Part shown: piece by piece, positions 1 through 6,373 of the stretch | Numbering within the stretch: position 1 is the first letter of the stretch | Layout: each line of letters starts with the position of its first letter | Assembly (NCBI GenBank): GCA_009780595.1 | Contig: WQZT01000057.1 | Span: 1-8,898 of the forward strand | Direction of reading: 5' to 3' | Source of the DNA: Treponema sp. | GTDB lineage: Bacteria; Spirochaetota; Spirochaetia; Treponematales; Breznakiellaceae | Length of the DNA: 8,898 bases | Program-made: the position numbers and the translations under genes | Notes under the pieces: model-generated | Seen by the model: the letters and a program-made list of their open reading frames with translations, nothing else | Databases searched by the model: none | What the model was told of the DNA's origin: nothing

Positions 1-44
1 TAACTAATAGTTTAATTTTTTCTCAACTTTTTGCAGTGAATATG

Positions 45-70
45 AGGCGGGGGAAACCCTGTCTTTTATT
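45..70 (+). terminator. possible short terminator of an upstream gene
   Basis: A small GGGG-AAA-CCC(T) hairpin is followed by a T-rich tract (TGTCTTTTATTTT). The tail resembles that of the stronger terminator at 845-900. The stem is only 3-4 bp, so it may be the remnant of a larger structure or chance. No gene ending is identifiable in the 45 bases before it. Confidence 0.25.
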
Positions 71-175
71 TTACCCTGTCAGGGTAACTGCCCATACGGG
101 CTGATAATTTTTTGGACGAAATGTCCACGTGATTATCCGCCTTTGGTAAAAACCGGGCGGAATCACAACAAGGAG
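60..175 (+). promoter_or_regulatory. hairpin-rich 5' leader of the barrel gene
   Basis: Four consecutive inverted repeats precede the barrel gene: TTACCCT/AGGGTAA (71-77/81-87), GCCC/GGGC (90-93/98-101), TGGAC/GTCCA (113-117/123-127) and TCCGCC/GGCGGA (136-141/156-161). A good Shine-Dalgarno AAGGAG (170-175) follows, 7 bases before the ATG at 183. No stretch complementary to AAGGAG is visible in the leader, so direct masking of the ribosome site is not evident. I do not recognise a known riboswitch class. No convincing -35/-10 pair was found; GATAAT (103-108) is a weak -10 candidate. Confidence 0.35.
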
Positions 176-182
176 TTTTCTT

Positions 183-833
183 ATGAAGAGAAGTGTTTTA
201 GTTTTGGCTCTTGCAGCGTGTGTTGCAGGAGGGGCTTTCACTCAGTCGCTGTTCAGTGCTGGCGGCGGTGGTATCTTTAATTATGGAAAACCTAATTTTT
301 TTGGTGCTGGTGTAGATGAGGTGTTAAGCAGTGCAATGCAGTTGGGTGGCTTTATTTTCTTTGATGTTCGCGAAGATGGGTTTGCTGCCGAGCTTTCTGC
401 CGCCTTATTGACCGGACCTTTAACCGGGTCTTTAGTAGAAATAAGCAATGGTAAAAGTGCTATGAGTGCTAGCGATGATAGCAAGGCTACTATGACAGCA
501 TTGGACTTCGCACTACTATTTAAAATTCCTTTAGTAATCAATAACAGCTTTTTCTGGTATCCGTTTGCAGGTGTTGGCTACAACTATATTCTTTCCATAA
601 AGTACGAAAGTGGAGGGGAAAGCAACAAACCATCTGACCTGAGTACTATGAGATTCCATTTTGGTATTGGCGGTGATTATACTCTAACCGAAAAAATCTA
701 TCTCAGAGGGCAGTTGATAGGCTTCCTAAGCGCTGGTTATATGGATGAGATAAAGGAGGATGGCTCTAAAAGTAACATCTTTGTTGGTGGCTTTGGTGGT
801 ACTTTCAAGCTTGGTGTAGGGTACAAGTTCTAA
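183..833 (+). CDS. secreted outer-membrane beta-barrel protein, function unknown
   Basis: A 216-residue protein. It begins with a signal peptide: positive MKR, then a hydrophobic stretch to about residue 18, with cleavage likely near residues 20-22. The rest is built of alternating hydrophobic and polar stretches rich in Gly and aromatic residues, e.g. FFWYPFAGVGYNYIL near 122-136 and RFHFGIGGDYTL near 157-168. It ends in GVGYKF; a terminal aromatic residue is typical of the outer-membrane insertion signal. The length suits an 8-stranded barrel of the OmpA/OmpW-like type. No specific substrate can be assigned. The ATG is fixed by AAGGAG 7 bases upstream. The gene stands alone, with its own leader and a terminator right after the stop. 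Its codons are visibly AT-richer than those of the three genes downstream. LAAC at residues 10-13 resembles a lipobox but is very early in the protein and probably fortuitous. The barrel call is inferred from pattern, not from a recognised family member. Confidence 0.7.
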   Translation: MKRSVLVLALAACVAGGAFTQSLFSAGGGGIFNYGKPNFFGAGVDEVLSSAMQLGGFIFFDVREDGFAAELSAALLTGPLTGSLVEISNGKSAMSASDDSKATMTALDFALLFKIPLVINNSFFWYPFAGVGYNYILSIKYESGGESNKPSDLSTMRFHFGIGGDYTLTEKIYLRGQLIGFLSAGYMDEIKEDGSKSNIFVGGFGGTFKLGVGYKF

Positions 834-844
834 TTTTCTTTCTC

Positions 845-900
845 AGGCCGGGGCGAACAATTTTCCTCTTTTATTTGGAAACCCCGGTCTTTCTTTTATT
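845..900 (+). terminator. Rho-independent terminator after the barrel gene
   Basis: AGGCCGGGG (845-853) pairs with CCCCGGTCT (882-890), with one G-U pair. An inner stem TTTCC/GGAAA (862-866/877-881) stacks against it. A T-rich tail (TCTTTCTTTTATTT) follows. It starts 12 bases after the stop codon at 831-833 and should end the barrel transcript. Confidence 0.85.
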
Positions 901-926
901 TCGTGATTTAAATTTATCATCCCCCT

Positions 927-1022
927 GAAGTTTTGGCTTTGTAAAAACTTCTCAGCAAATTATGGTTGAATTGTGAAACAGTTCAACCATAATTTGCCCC
1001 ACTGTCCAGCTTTGCAAAACTG
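927..1022. repeat. large palindromic intergenic element with 20-bp hairpin
   Basis: The core is a hairpin at 955-997. GCAAATTATGGTTGAA (955-970) pairs perfectly with 982-997, and the stem continues inward through 971-974/978-981 with one G-U pair, leaving a GAA loop at 975-977. It is flanked on the left by GAAGTTTT/AAAACTTC (927-934/944-951) and on the right by a CAGCTTTGCAAAACTG partial palindrome (near 1008-1022). Left and right flanks are loosely related in inverted orientation, so the whole block has near-mirror symmetry. The left side of the core is not followed by a T-run, so it is not a classic terminator. It may be a REP/MITE-like dispersed repeat or a regulatory site for the permease gene that starts 41 bases later. 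Confidence 0.6.
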
Positions 1023-1025
1023 TGT

Positions 1026-1031
1026 TATCAT
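1026..1031 (+). promoter_or_regulatory. candidate -10 element, TATCAT, next to the permease start
   Basis: TATCAT lies 6 bases before the ATG at 1038. A transcript started from it would have almost no 5' leader. No Shine-Dalgarno sequence is present between it and the ATG. No good -35 is seen at the matching distance, so this is a weak call. Confidence 0.3.
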
Positions 1032-1037
1032 TCCCCG

Positions 1038-2087
1038 ATGAATAAACGGGCATTACGGGCGGATCTGCTGCTATTACTCACTGCAACAATTTGGGGGTTT
1101 GGATTTACCGCCCAGCGCGCGGGGATGGAATACGTTGGACCGTTTGCATACAACGGAATACGGTTTCTGTTGGGCGGGCTTTTTCTCGTGCCATTCGCGT
1201 TGTGGAGCGTTCGCAGAAAACGCCGAATTGAGGCAGGGCGGGGCAACACCGGGGAAAGCGCCAGCGAAACGCGCGGCGGCGTAAAGCGCTACATCTCGGC
1301 GGCATTTTTGGCGGGGAGCTGCATTTTTGTGGGCGTTGCGTTTCAACAGTTGGGAGTAATGTTCACCACCGCCGGAAACGCAGGGTTTATCACCGGGCTT
1401 TACGTTATATTCACCCCGATTTTCGGAATCTTCCTGAACAGAAAAACCGGAGCCGCAACGTGGGTCGGCGCGCTCCTGACGTTTACTGGGCTTTTCTTTT
1501 TGAGTTTCAGCGCGGCACTTACTGACGGCGGTCTCAAGCGGGTAAACCCCGGCGACATTTTAGTCGTCATCAGCGCGGTATTTTGGGCGTTCCACGTTCT
1601 GCTCATCGACAGGCTGGTTAAAAAAACCGACCCAGTCGCCCTTTCTTTGGGGCAGTTCGTTTTTGCCGGAATATACGGTTTCATCGCCGCTTTTCTGTTT
1701 GAAAGCCCCCTTTCGCGCTGGCTGCAAACCCTCGCCCCCAGCCTCTTTTTTTCACCGCTGCACTCGTGGGTCAACTTCCCCGACTTGCTGAGCGGCCTCG
1801 TCTCCGGCAACATCCCGCTCGCCTTTGTTTCCAGCGCGATGATCCCCATCCTCTACGGCGGTCTTATGTCTGCGGGTGTTGGTTACACCTTGCAAGTCGT
1901 CGCCCAGCGAGACGCGCCCCCCGCCCACGCCACCATCATCCTGTGCCTTGAAGGCTGCTTTGCCGTCATCGGGGGCGTACTTTTCCTAAACGAGCAAATC
2001 GGCGCGGGAATGCTGCTCGGCTTCGCCCTCATACTCAGCGGAATGCTGGCAAGCCAGTGGGAAGTAATCGCCCGCCGCAAAAGGTAG
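1038..2087 (+). CDS. EamA/DMT-family inner-membrane transporter
   Basis: A 349-residue hydrophobic protein with the two-fold repeated EamA layout. About ten membrane helices are seen: roughly residues 8-26, 37-57, 85-106, 112-132, 138-159, 172-191, 202-222, 262-287, 296-317 and 320-340. Repeat 1 opens with the typical ATIWGFGF and RFLLGG segments; repeat 2 opens with ISAVFWAFHVLLIDRLVKKTDP. The C-terminal half keeps YTLQVVAQRDAPPAHATIIL and LNEQIGAGMLLGFALILSG, characteristic of this family. A charged cytoplasmic loop (about 58-84) is longer than usual, as is the 222-261 segment between helices 7 and 8. Family members export or import small metabolites such as amino acids; the substrate cannot be read from sequence. 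The ATG matches the usual family start, but no Shine-Dalgarno sequence precedes it, so the mRNA may be leaderless. No clear terminator follows the stop. Confidence 0.9.
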   Translation: MNKRALRADLLLLLTATIWGFGFTAQRAGMEYVGPFAYNGIRFLLGGLFLVPFALWSVRRKRRIEAGRGNTGESASETRGGVKRYISAAFLAGSCIFVGVAFQQLGVMFTTAGNAGFITGLYVIFTPIFGIFLNRKTGAATWVGALLTFTGLFFLSFSAALTDGGLKRVNPGDILVVISAVFWAFHVLLIDRLVKKTDPVALSLGQFVFAGIYGFIAAFLFESPLSRWLQTLAPSLFFSPLHSWVNFPDLLSGLVSGNIPLAFVSSAMIPILYGGLMSAGVGYTLQVVAQRDAPPAHATIILCLEGCFAVIGGVLFLNEQIGAGMLLGFALILSGMLASQWEVIARRKR

Positions 2088-2189
2088 CGGGCTTCTTAAC
2101 GCGGCAGAGAAATTGTTCTATTATACATACTAGCTCGGTAAATCCCCGGCGTGTCTCCCGCTTCTCCTGAAAAAAATAAAAAAGCTTGC

Positions 2190-2195
2190 TATACT
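2190..2195 (+). promoter_or_regulatory. candidate -10 element, TATACT, for the giant envelope gene
   Basis: TATACT ends 8 bases before the ATG at 2204, which predicts transcription starting at or next to the start codon. An A-rich stretch (2170-2183) lies just upstream, and a poor -35 (CTGAAA, 2167-2172) sits at 17-bp spacing. A second, weaker pair, TTAACG (2096-2101) and TATTAT (2119-2124), also has 17-bp spacing and would give a normal leader. Neither is proven. Confidence 0.45.
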
Positions 2196-2203
2196 CTTGT
2201 TAT

Positions 2204-5200
2204 ATGAGAAAGATTGCTCTCTCGTTGCTTCTGGTTTTTGTCGCGGTGGCGGCGTTTTCGCTGGATGACGGGGCTACTCCTGTGGGTGCGAACACGGCGC
2301 AAGACCTGTACTCACCGATTGCTGCCGGAGGCGGGGGTTTTACTACATCGCGGGGCGGCTCGTGGGCAAGCGCGCTGAATCCTGCCGCGGAGGGCGCTGC
2401 CCAGCGGGTCATCTTCGACCTCGGCTATATGGGGTTGTACGGCTTCGGCGAGGCTGACGGCGACAGCGGCTTTGGGACGGGAGCAATTAACGCGGGGGCA
2501 ATCGTTCCCACGAGGTACGGCGTTTTCGGCGGCTCGTTGCGTTTTTTGCAAAGCCCCTTCGATTCCTTCGCGGTTGGGACTTCGTTTCAGGGCAACCTTA
2601 ACGCCGCCAAAGAAATCTACCCGGGAATGAGCGTTGGCGCGGGCTTGAATGTTGGCGGCAATGACTGGAATGCTTTCACACTTTCAGGCGATCTTGGCTT
2701 TCGCTACAACATCGGCAATCTCGGCCACCTGGAAAACTTTACCTGGGCGGCTGTTGCGCGGGGGCTGGGCGCAAGTATGATTCCCCCGGCGTTTACCCCA
2801 TCCGGCGGCGTGGCGTTTGATGTGCTGCGAATACCGGGTGGGAACGGCCGCCCCGATCCGCTGAGAATGCGCTTTTCCGCCGACCTCATGCTGCCGTCAT
2901 TCCAGAACGCGGCGGGTAAAATGGGGCTGAACATTCTTGTCGCGGAACTTGTCAGCATTTCCACATCAACCCAGTTCAACATCCGCGAAAGTATAAACGG
3001 CGCTCCGCCGTCTCCTGTCCCTTCGATTGGCATTGGCGTAAACTGGACGCTGAGGTCAAACGGGCGCATTGCGGGAGGTAAAATCCCTGAAGGGGAACTG
3101 GCGGCGGATGTAGCCGCCAAACCGCTGTACAACGGGATTTGGGCGATGGGCGGTGCCCTTACGTGGACAGTCGGAATTGCCGACCGCACTCCTCCGGTGA
3201 TAACCGCGCAGTACCCGGAACCCGCGTGGATTTCGCCCAACAACGACGGGCGGGCGGATTACCTGGAGTTTCCGCTGTCCATCACCGACGAGCGCTACAT
3301 AATGGAATGGATTTTTCTGATAACCGATGAATTCGGCACGCCTGTCAGGGAAATTCGCAACGTCGACCCTCGACAGCAGACTCAGGGCGTGAAGGATTTT
3401 ATCAGCCGCCTCCGTGCGGTACGAGGCGGGGTTGAGATTCCGCCGTCGCTCCGCTGGGACGGCGCGTTTGACTCAGGCGAGATTGCCCCCGACGGCAGGT
3501 ACTTTTTCACCATTACCGCGACTGACGATTCAGGCAACACCGGGCACGCCGGACCGTTTGAGGTCAATGTCGATAACACCCCGCCAGAAATTTCTGTCCG
3601 GCCGTTTACCGGGGTAACGAATATATTTGCACCCGGCGGGAACGGCGCGCGCCCGACCCTTGCGATCGAGCAATCCGGTTCGCGCGAGGATTTGTGGGAG
3701 GCGGGCGTTTACAATGCCGCTAGTATCCAGGTGCGGGCGTTTACGTTTGTTGATAGCGAGCCTTCTGCCATCGTGTGGGATGGGCGGGATGACAACGGGC
3801 TGATTGTGCCTGACGGCGTGTATACCTACCGCATCGCCGCGACCGACCGGGCTCAGAATATGGGCGAGGCGAGCCTTGCGAATATTATTGTCAACACGAT
3901 CCGCCCGCGCGTCGCCCTACTGATAGACAATGCTCACTTCTCCCCGAACAGAGACGGCGTGCAGGACACAATGAACTTTACGCTGGATGTTCCAGTGAAA
4001 GACGGTATCGTAAACTGGAACGTGCAAATACTTGACGCTGCGGGCACTGTGCGGCGGGTGTTTGCAGGCGGCGAGGGCAGCGGGAGCAGCGCGCTCATTC
4101 CGGCGTGGTTCGAGTTTGACGGGTACGCGGATGGCGCAGGCGCGAGAGCGGGCGCGATTTTGCCGGAAGGTCTTTACTATGCCCGGCTTGAAGTCCGCTA
4201 CGAGAACGGGCATCTTTCTTCCGCCGTGTCTCCCACCTTTACGCTGGATGTTACACCGCCCCGTGCGAGTATTCAAATCGATGGCAGGGAAGGCGTTCCG
4301 GGGCGGGCGGCAGTTTTCGCGCCCAACACGGACAGCCCCAGAAACGAACTAATCATTTTTCAGCAGGGTTCTGATGAGCAACTGTGGATTGGCGAAGTCC
4401 GCCGCGCCGTGCCCTCCGCCGATGCCGGATCGCTAGTCAGAACGTTCAGGTTTTCCGGCGTTCCCCCCGCACGAATTGTGTGGGATGGCGTTACGGATGC
4501 CGGCTCTCTCGCCCCTGACGGCTTGTACACCTACGAACTGTTCAGCACCGATCTGGCGGGAAACTCGGGGCGCTCAAACATCGTGAGCTTTGAAATATAT
4601 ACGAGAGACACTCCGGTTATGATTGCCACCAACATCCGGGCGTTTTCCCCCAACGGAGACGGAGTCAAGGACACCATTAACCTGATCCCCCACCTTCAGG
4701 AAACAAGCGGTGTTGTAAATTGGCGGATAGATGTCCAGAAGATCGGCTCTGCTGAAACTGCCGCTGCCGCTACCAACGCCACCAGCGGCGCGGCTGTGTT
4801 AGTACGCAGGTTTGAGGGATCGGGCGTTCCCCCCGCGCAGGTAGTGTGGAACGGCAGGGACACAGCCGGAAACATCGCCCAGGACGGTGTTTACATCGCA
4901 GTGCTGGAGGTTGAATACCACACGGGCGTGCGCCCCACCGCGCTTTCAATGTCCTTCGAGCTGGACACGATTCCTCCACAGGCGGAAATTTCCGTACCGT
5001 TTACGGTTTTCTCACCGAACGCCACCAGCAACCGCGATACGCTGCCCATCAATGTAACAAGCGAGGGCAACGACGAGTGGGATGCGGCTATCGTCAACCG
5101 GGAAAACAGGATTGTCAGGGCGTGGAACTGGACAGGACGCGCTCCGGCAGTGCCGCTGATGTGGGACGGCACAGATGCGGCGGGCAACCCCGTGCCGGAC

Positions 5201-6352
5201 GGCAGCTACACGATTCTCCTCAGTTCAACCGACGAGGCGGGGAACAGTATGCAAACCGCCATCCGCAATATTGTGGTGGATACGAGAGTCCCCGCGATCT
5301 TTTTAACGGCTTCCGCGCAGGCGATTGCCCCGCGTCCGAATCAGGCGGAGGCGATGCGTTTTAACATCATCCCAACTATCCCCGACGGCATCGAGTTCTG
5401 GCAGCTTGAACTGCGGGACGAAAGCGGCAGCATTGCGCGGGTATTTCCGGCGGCGCAGGGCGAAACTCCGCGTAGAGCAAGCGGGGCGCTGCCTGCGTTT
5501 ATCCCGTGGAACGGCGCAAACGGGCAGGGGGTAATTCAGGAAGGACGTTTCACTCCCGTGCTAACGGTGCATTACACCAAAGGCGATGTCGTTACCGTTT
5601 CAACGCCGCCGGTGCTGGTGGATATTTCCGGCCCCGTTTTGCGGTTTCGCTCAACACCTGAGTTTTTCAGCCCCGACAACGACGGTGTAGACGACGAGCT
5701 TTTCATCTTTCTGACCGCGATTGATGCATCGCCCATCGCCCAGTGGTCGCTTGAAATACGCGAGACCGAAGGCGGGCGGCAGGTTTTCTACCGGATCGAA
5801 GGCCGCGGCAGCCCTGCCGAGCGCATTATCTGGGACGGCAGGAGCAACTGGGGCGAGCTGGTTCAGAGCGCTACGGATTACGAGTGGACATTCCGCGCCG
5901 CCGACACGCTGGGGAACGCCAGCAGCCTTAGCGGGCGCATTACGACCGACGTGCTGGTTATCCGTGACGGCAACATTCTGCGGATTCAAGTGCCATCGAT
6001 TACCTTCCGCGCAAACCACGCGGACTTCACCGGCATCCCGCAGGAGCGGCTCGATACCAATTTGTGGGTGCTGCGGCGGATCGCCGAAATCCTCAACCGC
6101 TTCCGCGATTACCGCATCACGGTGGAAGGACACGCCAACCCCGTGCTGGGAACCGCCGTTGAAGAAACCAACCAACTGCAACCTTTGAGTCTGGCGAGAG
6201 CTCAAGCGGTCATCGAGCATCTTGCGAAGAACGGGGTAACCCGCGCCCGCCTTTCACCGGTGGGACGAGGCGGCACAATGCCAGTCGCCGCGCCGTTGGA
6301 TCAGAACAACAACTGGAAAAACCGCAGGGTTGAGTTCCTGCTAATACGGTAA
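2204..6352 (+). CDS. giant envelope protein: barrel-like N-terminus, Ig-like repeats, OmpA-like C-terminus
   Basis: 1382 residues from ATG 2204. An in-frame TTG at 2186 would add six residues before the signal peptide, but ATG gives a clean one (MRKIALSLLLVFVAVAAFS). Residues about 20-335 are Gly- and aromatic-rich and resemble the FadL/UPF0164-like barrels of spirochaetes. Eight Ig-like modules follow. Each opens with a motif like SPNGDG..D, at residues 344, 476, 580, 706, 815, 937, 1042 and 1156. Most carry a WDG..D..G...DG.Y turn and a D.AGN segment, as in FlgD-Ig/CHU_C-type domains. Residues about 1260-1382 form an OmpA-like peptidoglycan-binding domain with LSLARAQAV and NRRVEF (1373-1378). 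The usual Asp of GHTD is Asn here (GHAN, Asn1312); the Arg of LSLAR (1332) is kept. The protein probably links outer membrane and cell wall through a long periplasmic or surface stalk. No Shine-Dalgarno sequence is seen. The guanylyltransferase gene starts 21 bases after the stop. No gene symbol is recognised. Confidence 0.9.
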   Translation: MRKIALSLLLVFVAVAAFSLDDGATPVGANTAQDLYSPIAAGGGGFTTSRGGSWASALNPAAEGAAQRVIFDLGYMGLYGFGEADGDSGFGTGAINAGAIVPTRYGVFGGSLRFLQSPFDSFAVGTSFQGNLNAAKEIYPGMSVGAGLNVGGNDWNAFTLSGDLGFRYNIGNLGHLENFTWAAVARGLGASMIPPAFTPSGGVAFDVLRIPGGNGRPDPLRMRFSADLMLPSFQNAAGKMGLNILVAELVSISTSTQFNIRESINGAPPSPVPSIGIGVNWTLRSNGRIAGGKIPEGELAADVAAKPLYNGIWAMGGALTWTVGIADRTPPVITAQYPEPAWISPNNDGRADYLEFPLSITDERYIMEWIFLITDEFGTPVREIRNVDPRQQTQGVKDFISRLRAVRGGVEIPPSLRWDGAFDSGEIAPDGRYFFTITATDDSGNTGHAGPFEVNVDNTPPEISVRPFTGVTNIFAPGGNGARPTLAIEQSGSREDLWEAGVYNAASIQVRAFTFVDSEPSAIVWDGRDDNGLIVPDGVYTYRIAATDRAQNMGEASLANIIVNTIRPRVALLIDNAHFSPNRDGVQDTMNFTLDVPVKDGIVNWNVQILDAAGTVRRVFAGGEGSGSSALIPAWFEFDGYADGAGARAGAILPEGLYYARLEVRYENGHLSSAVSPTFTLDVTPPRASIQIDGREGVPGRAAVFAPNTDSPRNELIIFQQGSDEQLWIGEVRRAVPSADAGSLVRTFRFSGVPPARIVWDGVTDAGSLAPDGLYTYELFSTDLAGNSGRSNIVSFEIYTRDTPVMIATNIRAFSPNGDGVKDTINLIPHLQETSGVVNWRIDVQKIGSAETAAAATNATSGAAVLVRRFEGSGVPPAQVVWNGRDTAGNIAQDGVYIAVLEVEYHTGVRPTALSMSFELDTIPPQAEISVPFTVFSPNATSNRDTLPINVTSEGNDEWDAAIVNRENRIVRAWNWTGRAPAVPLMWDGTDAAGNPVPDGSYTILLSSTDEAGNSMQTAIRNIVVDTRVPAIFLTASAQAIAPRPNQAEAMRFNIIPTIPDGIEFWQLELRDESGSIARVFPAAQGETPRRASGALPAFIPWNGANGQGVIQEGRFTPVLTVHYTKGDVVTVSTPPVLVDISGPVLRFRSTPEFFSPDNDGVDDELFIFLTAIDASPIAQWSLEIRETEGGRQVFYRIEGRGSPAERIIWDGRSNWGELVQSATDYEWTFRAADTLGNASSLSGRITTDVLVIRDGNILRIQVPSITFRANHADFTGIPQERLDTNLWVLRRIAEILNRFRDYRITVEGHANPVLGTAVEETNQLQPLSLARAQAVIEHLAKNGVTRARLSPVGRGGTMPVAAPLDQNNNWKNRRVEFLLIR
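3233..5965 (+). repeat. eight Ig-like module repeats in alternating A-B order
   Basis: The module-opening motifs begin at 3233, 3629, 3941, 4319, 4646, 5012, 5327 and 5669. Spacing alternates: 132, 104, 126, 109, 122, 105 residues, then 114. Odd modules (A: 1, 3, 5, 7) keep a central DG(I/V)VNW-like strand and, in 3, 5 and 7, end in a LEV.Y..G segment. Even modules (B: 2, 4, 6) have an EQLW/EDLW/DEWD segment and end in (A/S)TD.AGN. Module 8 has an A-like start and a B-like end. The DNA copies are well diverged, so this is an old protein repeat and not a recent tandem duplication. Confidence 0.75.
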
Positions 6353-6373
6353 GGGGTTTGCAAGGAGATTATT

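Noticed and set aside
210..221. Lipobox-like LAAC in the barrel protein
   Set aside because: The Cys would be at residue 13, too early for a normal lipoprotein signal, and the mature part looks like an integral barrel ending in an aromatic residue.
2186..2203. TTG start giving six extra residues to the envelope protein
   Set aside because: It would put LYSCY before an otherwise perfect signal peptide, has no ribosome site, and overlaps the likely -10 element.
2704..3243. 179-residue reading frame on the - strand
   Set aside because: It lies entirely antisense to the N-terminal barrel region of the envelope gene and shows no recognisable motif.
5651..6220. 189-residue reading frame on the - strand
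   Set aside because: It is antisense to the OmpA-like end of the giant envelope gene; long shadow frames are common in GC-rich genes and it shows no domain.
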